From Bryopsis sp. KO-2023 (taxonomy: Eukaryota > Chlorophyta > Ulvophyceae > Bryopsidales > Bryopsidaceae), in contig BSYQ01000004.1 of the NCBI GenBank assembly GCA_030272585.1, positions 1,178,001-1,242,000 on the forward strand: 64,000 bases of DNA, given 5' to 3'. The notes under the pieces are model-generated. The model did no database searches. It had not been told where the DNA came from and saw only the letters and a program-made list of their open reading frames with translations. The position numbers and the translations under genes were made by a program. Positions within the stretch are counted from its first letter, which is position 1; every line of letters starts with the position of its first letter. Shown here in pieces: positions 37,281 through 45,787 of this stretch.

Positions 37281-37781
37281 CTAACCACTGGGACCAGGGG
37301 CCCCCACATCCCTTTCGTTTTCTTCCTCCCCTGAGGAGTAAACCGCTATCGTCTCGTCTGGAGGCACCTCCTGCATTTCCCCGTCACTATTCTCCTCGAA
37401 CCTGGCCTCGACGTGCGCCACCGGGAAAAAGGTTGGCATGTTGGCAGGGTCGAAAGATGGGCCCCCTCCTACTGCAGTTCCTATAGGTTCCGCCAAACTC
37501 GCTGTTATCTGTTGTCTAGCAGCTCTCAGAGGGCCCGGGCCAGCAGGAACACCCGCCCTGTAATCTTCTAACAGGACCCGTATGTTCGCAAGAGCCTCTG
37601 TGTATTGTGCTAGTTTTGCGACATTCATCCTGGCCTCCCGGCCTGCCCTCGTATTCATCCTGTATTCCCCCTGGATTAGTCGTGTCCGAAGTTCTTCCTC
37701 AAAATCTTCCATATCCACTAGAAGCTCTAACACTACAGCGACAATGTGTGCGAAAGCTGCGGCTTGGACGGCGTTCATCAT
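37281..37781 (-). CDS. Unrecognised frame within GyA
   Basis: 166 residues from an ATG at 37,781 (MMNAVQAAAFAHIVAVVLEL). Predicted helical N-terminus (about residues 1-80), a Pro/Gly hinge (AGVPAGPGPLRAARQQ) and an acidic tail ending GEEENERDVGAPGPSG. GC-richer than its surroundings. The composition recalls small capsid-like or accessory proteins of retroelements, but there is no motif to prove it. Confidence 0.45.
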   Translation of the reverse strand: MMNAVQAAAFAHIVAVVLELLVDMEDFEEELRTRLIQGEYRMNTRAGREARMNVAKLAQYTEALANIRVLLEDYRAGVPAGPGPLRAARQQITASLAEPIGTAVGGGPSFDPANMPTFFPVAHVEARFEENSDGEMQEVPPDETIAVYSSGEEENERDVGAPGPSG

Positions 37782-38378
37782 TTCTGGAAACTTTAACTCC
37801 CTGGCGAAGACTAAGTCTTTATTTTCTTAGTTGAACTCAGCTTCGGTGGTCTCTGATGGTTGTCTACTTCCTCACAGCTTGATCCCTGCTTAAGAACTCT
37901 AACCACTGCCTGATCCCTCCCAGAGACTGCTCACCATACTATGGATCTGATCGATCTTCCAAAACTAAGGTAATATTAGGTCACAGCAGTAATCCGACAT
38001 CATAACTGCGTCCTAGAACCGATTTTAGCAATGATCGGTTTTTTTTTTTTTTTTTTTCATTTTTGGCTGATCGGTGATCGTGATCGTGATCGGCCGATCA
38101 AATGTTGATCGTGCTCTTGATCGTCCGATCACATGTTGATCGTGATCGTGATCGGTTCGCCGATCACCGATCTGATCGGTTGTTCCGATCACGATCCCGA
38201 TCACGATCAAGCGCCGCGACCTGTCGGCACTTCATCGGCTGACCTTGATCGGTGTGATCGTCATCGGCCGATCGTGATCGGACCTGCATCCGATCATGAT
38301 CGGTATTGATCATTTGATCGATGAATTGATCGGTCTCGCGAAAATGCCGACAAGTCACCACCCGCAGGTGTTTCTGAG

Positions 38379-38451
38379 GTGGAAGGATTCGAACCGGGTA
38401 CCTAACGGATTAGAAGCATACTCACTAACGCTTGGACCACTCGGAGCCACG
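38379..38451 (-). other. tRNA-like module (minus) in GATCGG MITE
   Basis: Minus strand: A-box-like TGGCTCCGAGTGGTCC, an anticodon-loop-like CTTCTAATC (as in tRNA-Arg-UCU) and the exact B box GGTTCGAATCC at 38,385-38,395. Stems are imperfect, so this is a tRNA-derived Pol III promoter unit rather than a proven tRNA. Confidence 0.5.
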
Positions 38452-38536
38452 GTTTGTAGGTGATCCGTGTCATTATATAGGTGATCTGTCAGTCCGACAA
38501 ACTGAGGTATATAATGACACGGATGACCTAGTGACC

Positions 38537-38612
38537 GTGGCTCCGAGTGGTCCAAGCGTTAATGCGTCTGTCTCTAGTCTGTTAGGTCCCAGGTTCGAAT
38601 CCCTGCACCCCA
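38537..38612 (+). other. tRNA-like module (plus) in GATCGG MITE
   Basis: Plus-strand partner of the previous module, with the same A-box segment and B box GGTTCGAATCC at 38,592-38,602. The two modules face away from a short centre, forming a long hairpin. Sequence between the boxes has diverged (TGTCTCTAGTCTGTTAGG against GCTTCTAATCCGTTAGG). Confidence 0.5.
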
Positions 38613-39110
38613 GAAACACCTGTGGGTGGTGATTTCTCGGCATTTGTGATGGACCGATCAATTGACCGATCATGATCCGATCTAATCGGCATCTCCGATC
38701 CCGATCTCGATCCCGATCAAGCGCCGCGACCTGTCGGCACTTGATCGGCCGACGTTGATCGGTTTGATCGTGATCGGCCGATCAAAGTTGGCCGATTAAA
38801 TCGGTCAGCCGATCAGATTGGTGATCGGCCGATCTCCATCGATGATCGGCCAAACCGATTTGATCGGCGATCGATCTGATCGGAAAAACCCGATCACGAT
38901 TTAATCGGTCGGACCGATCAATCCACGACCGATTAGATCGTGATCGGATCCATAGTATGCTGCTCACCCTCCCTGGGTTTTCTTGGATAACCCTGCATTT
39001 CCCAGCTTTGGTCTTGTGCCTCCCTTATCCTTTTGTCCCATATAATTCTCTCAGTATAGCCTTTGTTTAGTCCTCCCTTGGACTAGTCACTCTCTTCATC
39101 CTAGACTTCA

Positions 39111-40724
39111 CTAACTGAGCTTCCTCCCTAAAGGCAATTGTTCTGACACAGTTGGCAGATCCTGTGTCTTAGCCTTTCTCTCTCTATTCATCACAAGCCT
39201 GGACAATGCATCAGCATTGACATTGTGACTCCCAGGCTTGTATACTACCTTTATCTTGTAGCTCTGCAACTCCATCACCCATCTGGCCATCATGGAGGTC
39301 AGGGTTTTAGCCCTCATTAGCCAGGTCAAAGCACTACAGTCTGTGAAAACAGTAAACTCCCTCCCTGTCAAGTAATACCTAAACCTCCTCATAGTTTTGA
39401 TTACTGCCATGGCCTCCCCTTGGGAGGGAGCATATTTAGCCTCTGTCTCACTATTCCTCTTTGAGTAATATGCTATGACCTTTTCCTGCCCCTCCTGAAT
39501 CTGACCCAACACTCCAGCAATTGCATACTGACTCCAATCAGTACACAAGAATACCTCCCCCTCCCTCCTAAGAGTGGTTACCACTGGGGCTGTAGTCAGC
39601 ATTTTCTTCAACAACCTCCAAGACATCTCACACTCCCAGGTCCACAGGAAAGGCATATCCTGTTTAGTGAGCTGGGTAAGAGGGCCTGCCACCCTAGCAT
39701 AATTTGGGGCATGCCTCCTGTAATAGCCTGTTAACCCCAGAAAAGCCCTGATCTGGGTGACTGTGGTGGGAGTCTTCAGCTTCTCTATAGACTCGAGTTT
39801 ATCCTCCTGGGGACTGAACCCAGCTTTAGAGATGTGATGCCCCAGGTATTCCACCTCCCTCTGGAATAGGAAACACTTCTCTATGGATAATTTAGCCCCC
39901 TCCCTCTCCAAAATATCTAACACCTTTTCCAGGGTTTCCATATGCTCCTGGAAGGTGTAACTAAAGATGACTATGTCATCCAGGTAGACCTGGACCCCCT
40001 CCAGGTGGCCAAACAGAGAATCCATTACTCTCTGGAAGGCCTCTGGCATAGTCTTAAGCCCCTGAGGGCACCTAACCCATTCATATAATCCTGATGAAGT
40101 CCTAAAGGCAGTATTTCCTGCATGCTCCTCTGCCAGGGGCAACTGCCAGTAACCCGACTTCAGGTCTAAACTAGAGTAATACTTTCTGCCTCCTAACCCA
40201 TCTAATAGTTCATCGATCAGAGGCAGAGGATACTGATCTGCCTCCACCAAATCATTCAGGTCCCTAAAATCCACACACCACCTCCACTTCCCTGGAGCCT
40301 TCTTAGGGACTAGGAGTGTGGGGGAGGACCAAGGTGACCCCGGACTAGGTCTGACCACCCCTGCTTTGATCAGCCCTTCCAACTGCCTCTCTATTTCCCC
40401 TTTTTGGAACTCACTAACTCTATACTGCCTCCTGGCCACAGGTTTTGCTGTGCCAGTCTCTATCCTATAACTATGGTTTTTGAGGGTGCCTATCTCATAT
40501 TCACTTAGAGACCAGGCATCCCTCCTAGATTTGCATAGTTTCTCTACAGCCCTCTTTTCATCCCTGGAAAGGCTATCCCCTATATTTAGGTCTGCAAAGG
40601 TAGAGACCTTCTCCTCTTGTGCCACCAGAATAGATTCATGGGATGTCACCCCTCTGGTGGTAAATCTGTGTAACCCTGTGGCCACACCCCTGAGGTCACC
40701 TGGCCTGACCTCTGACCCTACTGA
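39111..40724 (-). CDS. GyA reverse transcriptase and RNase H
   Basis: About 525 residues. RT motifs in order: KWRWCVDFRDLN, D174 in SSLDLKSGYWQ, and the catalytic YLDD (about residue 234). RNase H follows (FLCTDWSQYAIAGVL; TGREFTVFTDCSALTWL; NVNADALSRL). No ATG begins this frame; it overlaps the end of gag-PR in the -1 frame at a T-run (GATTTTCAGTAG), so expression by -1 ribosomal frameshift is likely. The frame stops soon after RNase H, before the non-pol block. Confidence 0.9.
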   Translation of the reverse strand, partial: SVGSEVRPGDLRGVATGLHRFTTRGVTSHESILVAQEEKVSTFADLNIGDSLSRDEKRAVEKLCKSRRDAWSLSEYEIGTLKNHSYRIETGTAKPVARRQYRVSEFQKGEIERQLEGLIKAGVVRPSPGSPWSSPTLLVPKKAPGKWRWCVDFRDLNDLVEADQYPLPLIDELLDGLGGRKYYSSLDLKSGYWQLPLAEEHAGNTAFRTSSGLYEWVRCPQGLKTMPEAFQRVMDSLFGHLEGVQVYLDDIVIFSYTFQEHMETLEKVLDILEREGAKLSIEKCFLFQREVEYLGHHISKAGFSPQEDKLESIEKLKTPTTVTQIRAFLGLTGYYRRHAPNYARVAGPLTQLTKQDMPFLWTWECEMSWRLLKKMLTTAPVVTTLRREGEVFLCTDWSQYAIAGVLGQIQEGQEKVIAYYSKRNSETEAKYAPSQGEAMAVIKTMRRFRYYLTGREFTVFTDCSALTWLMRAKTLTSMMARWVMELQSYKIKVVYKPGSHNVNADALSRLVMNRERKAKTQDLPTVSEQLPLGRKLS

Positions 40725-42637
40725 AAATCCTTGAAGGAACCTTCTCCCCCTCTGGTTTTCAAAACTCCTTTGGCCTGACTGGTATTCTTCCTAAATCCTG
40801 GTGGTAAAGGACTGTGTGGAGCTTCCTCTGAAATGGTCTCAGTGATGGGGTTGAACCTGACCTTCTTCTCCTGGGTCATTTTCCCACCCTTCCTTTTCTT
40901 TCCCACTGCAGTCTGAACTGCCCCTCCTGCTCCTGGGCCTTGATCTTCCACAGTCCTTAGTGGGATAGCCCCCATCCTCCCATTACCCTTGTGGTAGAAG
41001 ATCTGCTGGGGCCCCATCATAATCATGGCCCTGATGGACTTCAGGAAGTCCACCCCCAGCAGGACACTATAGGTGTTAGTGTCGATTATGATAAAAGATC
41101 CATGGGTGCCAGTCCCTCCTATATTGGTGTACACATTTGGAAGGTTTCCCAGTGCGGTGGCCATTTCCCCACTAGCTGTCCTAAACATCCATTCCGAAGG
41201 TTGGACCTCGTCCACCAGGCCAAGCTTTTCCACAGTGGCCTTAGACATACAACTGTGGCTAGCCCCTGTGTCCACCACTGCCTCAAAGGCCTCCCCTTGG
41301 ATTTTGATATCACACCTAGCTGGGATATTCCTGGGGGTCTTCTCCCCCTGCAAGGTGTCCACCTCCAGCATCCCAACCTCCTTTTCTCCACCCTCCTGAC
41401 TAGAGGTTTCAGGGTCAAAGTGAAGGGGCTGTGTTACCCCTGCCCCTACAGAGCTCATCAACTCTGCCTCCCTCATGAAGACTTCCCTAATTTCAGGGGC
41501 ATAGTACATGAAGGTTTTGAGGGGAACTGGTAGTTCAGTCTTGTCTAAGAATGCCTGAGCATCCACCAGGGCATGCTTCTTCCCTGACCTGTACTTATTC
41601 TCAACCCCCAAGGTTTTTCCTTCCACCATGTTCATCTGAGGTTCCTGTGGCCTGGAGTTGCCTCTGTCAGTAATCCTCTGTAAGATAAGGGGAGTATTGC
41701 CTGCTCTGCTCTGTAGACTATAGGTTATCCCTGACTTCTTCTGAGAACAGTTTCCCCATCTGTGACCTGGTACCCCACAGTGCCAGCATTCCCCTAAGTT
41801 CAGATCCTTTTTCAGTATAGGACTGTAGTATCCCATAGTCCTATTTCTTCCTATGCTCTGACTCCTTCCACCTCTGCCTCCTGAGCCCTTTTCCTTGACT
41901 TTATGCTGCCATTCCTGCAGTCTTTCCTCTGGGGCTGGCAGGGCTGCATAAATTTGAGTCATGTGACTTTCCAGTACTTTCTGAACTTTATTCATGACTT
42001 TGCTCAAAAGTTTGTCCTCCTTGCTGGTGGTAGTCTTATCTGTATCCTTTCCTGTATCAGTATCAGAATCAGAACTGTCTGGAGCCCCTCTTTTTCTAGA
42101 CATCCCCAACCCTTCTACTGACTTTGCTGCAGTTACCACTGCATCGAAGTCTTGGTGCTGAAAGGGGGCTATGGCATCCCTTATCTTAGGGGAGATACCA
42201 GCCTGAAAGATATGGCGAAGAAACTCGCCGTTCAGGGTGATGGTAGAAGTGTTTGCATCGCGTGTCGCAGCTTGGATATCTGTGATATCGTCGGCCAGGC
42301 CCCTGAGGGCGTCGGCGTAATCTTCAACCGTTTCGTGAGGTTTCTGACGACGCTTGTTCAACTCGCTCATCAATTCATCAGTGGCCCCCAGCCACCTTTT
42401 CATAAACTTCTTTCGGAAGTTTTCCCAACTCATATCATCGGCGAGAGCAGCCGCCCAACGAGCCGCCCCATCCGTGAAGTTTGCTTTAGCCCTGCTCACT
42501 TTAGAGCCTTCGGGCCAGTTCTGTGCTGTGGCTGTTGCTTCCACAGTCTTAAACCACTCCGCTGCCGGAGGTTTCTTTCCGTCGAATTTCTCGAGCTTGG
42601 GAGCACGATACTTGTCGGCAGACGTTGCTCCTACCAT
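40718..42637 (-). CDS. GyA Gag-protease polyprotein
   Basis: 639 residues from the ATG at 42,637. Order: capsid-type retrotransposon gag domain (about residues 20-170, ending VEDYADALRGLADDI); a charged Ser/Asp linker; CCHC zinc knuckle CWHCGVPGHRWGNC; aspartic protease with DTGASHSCM and a LGVDFL flap region; a basic tail. Gag and protease are fused in one frame and pol lies in the -1 frame. No internal stops. Confidence 0.9.
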   Translation of the reverse strand: MVGATSADKYRAPKLEKFDGKKPPAAEWFKTVEATATAQNWPEGSKVSRAKANFTDGAARWAAALADDMSWENFRKKFMKRWLGATDELMSELNKRRQKPHETVEDYADALRGLADDITDIQAATRDANTSTITLNGEFLRHIFQAGISPKIRDAIAPFQHQDFDAVVTAAKSVEGLGMSRKRGAPDSSDSDTDTGKDTDKTTTSKEDKLLSKVMNKVQKVLESHMTQIYAALPAPEERLQEWQHKVKEKGSGGRGGRSQSIGRNRTMGYYSPILKKDLNLGECWHCGVPGHRWGNCSQKKSGITYSLQSRAGNTPLILQRITDRGNSRPQEPQMNMVEGKTLGVENKYRSGKKHALVDAQAFLDKTELPVPLKTFMYYAPEIREVFMREAELMSSVGAGVTQPLHFDPETSSQEGGEKEVGMLEVDTLQGEKTPRNIPARCDIKIQGEAFEAVVDTGASHSCMSKATVEKLGLVDEVQPSEWMFRTASGEMATALGNLPNVYTNIGGTGTHGSFIIIDTNTYSVLLGVDFLKSIRAMIMMGPQQIFYHKGNGRMGAIPLRTVEDQGPGAGGAVQTAVGKKRKGGKMTQEKKVRFNPITETISEEAPHSPLPPGFRKNTSQAKGVLKTRGGEGSFKDFQ

Positions 42638-42789
42638 TGTTCCTACAGTGTGTTACACTTGTGTTACTTTCTGGAGCGCTTTCTCGTTTACGAGAGGTGG
42701 TCACCAGGGTGAACAATGAACAGTGTTGCACAAAACTCTCGTTGTGATGTTAGTGGGCCCATTATCCTAACAAATCCGAAGTTCGTTTA

Positions 42790-42803
42790 CCGCTCCGAAA
42801 CCA
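42790..42803 (-). promoter_or_regulatory. GyA primer binding site
   Basis: Minus strand TGGTTTCGGAGCGG directly follows the 5' LTR and starts with the TGG complementary to a tRNA CCA end. The chromovirus at 57.6 kb uses almost the same site (TGGTTTCGGAGCAGG), so both seem to use the same tRNA 3' end. The last 11 bases of the LTR (GGATCGTCACA) are missing at this junction. Confidence 0.7.
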
Positions 42804-44257
42804 AAAAAGCGCATTCGGCGCAACTACTAACTTTTCATTCGCGCCGCGACTAAAGGTAGTGTCGCACCGAACTACTGCAGAGTCTGTCTACAGCAACTGA
42901 GTCGGACTACGCCAACTGTGAATGTCATATCAAAAACTCGGTATCTAAACTGCAACGCACTGAAACTATCGTCACCCAAGAAGTCGGCTAAGACCAGTCG
43001 CACAATCAAAACATCGCAATCCAACAGTCATAAGTTCGAACCCTGCCACTCACGAAAGGCCTAAGACCAGGCACCTGAACGCAATACGAGTCAAAGTCGA
43101 CGGAGACACCCGCTAAGAGGGCCTTGCTCCCGAGACTGAGACAGAAAGTGGAGTCCCCTGGAGGGTGGTCGCTAAGAGACCATGGCCTAAGGGGACTCTG
43201 GAAACTGAGCTGGAGAAGGGAGAAACACAACAAAAGATAAGGAGACACTCAGAGGAGAGGGCAGCTCCTCTGAGTGCAAAAACTCCTAAGGGAAGAACAG
43301 CACCTTCCCCCACTAGCTTTTACTTCTGACTTCTAGGATTAAAGACTAATCAGAAATAGCCTATTTTACTCTCAGCCACCCTACTGACTCCTCTTAACTA
43401 TAAACACTTCAGAAACACTATTCTTTCTAGAATTTAGAAGGATGGAGGAAATCATCCGTGATTTCCTTATTCACACACATACACTCACACATAATTTTGC
43501 AAGGAAATGTTTACAGAAAAAGAGAAGGGATGGTGTATCCCACTTTGAAAGTGAACTGCGTAATCCTTGGGTAATCATATCCTTGGCCAGAAGTACCTCG
43601 TTAGATCCGGATTCCCGTTTAAGGTAAGTCGCGAAGCTTCCTTAAGTCCGTCACAAGTGCGAAGTCTCTTCTTTAGATAGATATCCGAGGTATGAAGTTC
43701 ACGAGGTAAGAGCCGAGGTCAGAGTTATTCTAACAGACCTCGGCGCTATTTTTATACTCGCCGCCAGTTCTAGCGCTAGCGCACATGTGTTGGCGGCGAG
43801 TTCGGCGTCACAGCTAGGGTCGCTTTAGCGACCCGACTAAAAGCTGTCTAGATCGCCTTATGGATCGGGTTTCGTAGTGGGTAGTATCCTATGCGCTGTT
43901 TTCCACCGTGTTTTCGTTGGCTCCTTGTTTTCCCAGCGGCGCTTTTCGTAGAAGTCATACCTCGGATGTCTTAATATGACAGTGCCGTCAGTATGACTCC
44001 TAGTACTCTGCGCTAGCTATGGGTTGGCATGCCAACTATTCGATATTGTCCAGCGCATCGATATACAACCATTCCTACGTCATCGACCTCGTTGGGAGTT
44101 GAACCCAACGTTCGAACCGCCAGGTCTCACATAGAGCAGCTGTAATACAACTGTTTATCAGTGCGAGTTGGCAATTCCATTCTTCCGAATTATAATCGGG
44201 ATTAATGTTACATTCTGTTGGCAGTACATCTGCCATGTTCTTTCTAGCTCCGTCACA
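42804..44257 (-). repeat. GyA 5' LTR
   Basis: 1,454 bases, matching the 3' LTR except for the missing 11-base end and a few small differences. In minus orientation it begins TGTGACGGAGC. Confidence 0.92.
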
Positions 44258-44481
44258 GCAGTTATTATATGGCAGAAATAGGTCGATGCGACTCGTAGTG
44301 TGAGGCGACAGGGGAAAATGTCTAGTTGCAGATGCGTTGAATCTGGATGACCTTTTTCGGCGCCTCCAGACGCCTTTGTTGCATAAAAACCAGTTCCAAA
44401 TCCAAACCAACACAACTTGCGCTCGCTTAATCCCGCCTCGACTTCGTTTACCTGCACCTTTCCGCTTTGTGTATTGTCGCA
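44258..44481 (+). promoter_or_regulatory. LHCII gene promoter and 5' UTR, truncated by GyA
   Basis: Only 224 bases separate the GyA end from the ATG. A TATA-like CATAAAA lies at 44,382-44,388, about 95 bases before the start codon. Upstream native promoter sequence is now 11.5 kb away. Confidence 0.6.
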
Positions 44482-45433
44482 ATGGCGTCCGCAGCGATGT
44501 CCCAAACTCTCATCGGCGCCCAATCTGCCGCCAGGGTGAGCTCAACGCCAACGCTCTTGTGGTTTGCCAGTTTCTGATCATAGTCGTGAATTCCGTGGGT
44601 TTTTCGACTGCGCAGGCAACCAGGCAAGTGACGCGCGCCGCCGTCGAGTTTTACGGTCCCGATCGCGCGTTGTGGTTGGGCCCCTACTCCGAAGGCGCCG
44701 TACCCAGCTACCTGACCGGAGAATTCCCTGGCGACTACGGCTGGGACTCCGCGGGTCTGTCCGCAGATCCCGAAACGTTCGCCGCCAACCGCGAGCTGGA
44801 ATTGATCCACGCTCGCTGGGCCATGCTGGGAGTCGTTGGCTGCTTGACCCCTGAAGCTCTCGAGAAGTATGGCGGCGTCGAGTTTGGAGAGGCCGTCTGG
44901 TTCAAGGCAGGATCCCAGATCTTCGCAGAGGGCGGGCTGGACTACTTGGGCAACCCTTCCCTCGTGCATGCGCAATCCATTTTGGCGATCTGCTGGACTC
45001 AGGTGGGCGCAGGGACCTCCTCGCATGGTTGGTTGGGGAGTGTGAGGGAATTCTTGCATGCATCCCCGAAGTATGTGAAAGTATCCAGGTTTCAGAACTG
45101 GACTGAATTGTTTTTCCCCAGGTTGTTTTGATGGGTTTGGCGGAGGGTTATCGTTGTTCTGGCGGCCCTTTGGGCGAAGCCACAGACCCGCTGTACCCGG
45201 GTGAGGCTTTCGACCCCATGGGCATGGCCGACGACCCAGAGACCTTCGCGGAGCTCAAGACCAAGGAGATTAAAAACGGCCGCTTGGCCATGTTCGCGAT
45301 GTTCGGGTTTTTCGTGCAATCTCTGCAAACTGGGAAGGGCCCCGTCGAGTGCTGGGCTGAGCACATCGCCGATCCAGTTGCGAACAACGGATTCGTGTAC
45401 GCCACAAAGTTTTTCGGTGCCCAGATCTTCTAA
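44482..45433 (+). CDS. Light-harvesting chlorophyll a/b protein (LHCII type)
   Basis: Plastid antenna protein binding chlorophyll a/b in the thylakoid. Exons 44482-44535, 44616-45002, 45122-45433, phase 0 junctions, 250 residues. The short transit peptide begins [12 protein letters not shown]. Family marks: [13 protein letters not shown] (the usual WYGPDR trimer motif has F for W), [12 protein letters not shown], first helix [13 protein letters not shown] with the Glu/His/Arg chlorophyll ligands, [17 protein letters not shown], and third helix [16 protein letters not shown]. The C-terminus [17 protein letters not shown] is typical of Lhcb proteins. The residue after HAQSILAI is Cys (usual relatives have Trp-Ala or Leu-Ala). 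Likely nuclear-encoded and intact, but its upstream region was cut by GyA. Confidence 0.95.
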
Positions 45434-45610
45434 AGCACAATTTTCTCATTTTTCATTGAACTTATTCTGATGCATTTTTGATTTTTTGAGAAGATTCTTG
45501 GCTATTTTTAGAATGATATCATGAGAAGAGAACTTTAAACCACTGAGATGTTTGAGAGTGCAAGATGTAATTCCTGCTTACTGGAAGACAAGTTGTCTTG
45601 TTTGTTTGCA

Positions 45611-45787
45611 GCCTAGTTGTAAAATGCAATACTGTGCCATGAAGTATAATACCAACTGCTGTATATGCAGCCTAGTTGTAAAATGCAGTACTGTGCCATG
45701 AAGTATAATACCAACTGCTGTATATGCAGCCTAGTTGTAAAATGCAGTACTGTGCCATGAAGTATAATACCAACTGCTGTATATATA
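45611..45787 (+). repeat. Three tandem 59-bp repeats in the LHCII 3' flank
   Basis: Units beginning GCCTAGTTGTAAAATGCA start at 45,611, 45,670 and 45,729 and are almost identical. Probably within the 3' UTR or just beyond it. Confidence 0.9.

Larger units (their letters stand above)
37935..38959. mobile_element. MITE with GATCGG arrays and paired tRNA-like modules
   Basis: 1,025 bases inserted in GyA. Terminal inverted repeat CATACTATGGATC at both ends; perfect 8-bp target duplication CTGCTCAC at 37,927-37,934 and 38,960-38,967, which suggests hAT-type mobilisation. Nearly all of the body is GATCGG/CCGATC and GATCGTGATC repeats in both orientations, and the block AAGCGCCGCGACCTGTCGGC occurs on both halves. 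The centre is a fold-back of two opposed tRNA-like modules. No protein frame. Confidence 0.88.
36632..39110. other. Non-pol block inside GyA
   Basis: About 2.5 kb separates the RNase H end from the integrase frame. It holds an unknown frame (37,281-37,781), the GATCGG MITE (37,935-38,959) and about 1 kb of sequence with no recognisable content. Whether it is a family feature or a further insertion cannot be decided from one copy. Confidence 0.6.
32721..44257 (-). mobile_element. Full-length Gypsy-type LTR retrotransposon (GyA)
   Basis: Bounded by direct repeats (LTRs, 32,721-34,185 and 42,804-44,257) whose ends are TGTGACG...CGTCACA, and by a 5-bp target duplication GCAGT (32,716-32,720 and 44,258-44,262). 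Order on the minus strand: 5' LTR, primer site, gag-protease, reverse transcriptase/RNase H (-1 frame), a 2.5-kb block with a MITE and an unknown frame, integrase, accessory frame, purine tract (AAGGGGGA), 3' LTR. The gag-PR-RT-IN order marks it as Metaviridae (Gypsy). The LTRs look nearly identical, so insertion was recent, but the MITE and an 11-base loss at the 5' LTR/primer site junction probably disable it. Confidence 0.92.

Noticed and set aside
38379-38612. Functional tRNA genes
   Set aside because: B boxes are perfect, but acceptor stems do not close and the modules lie within a transposon; called tRNA-like only.
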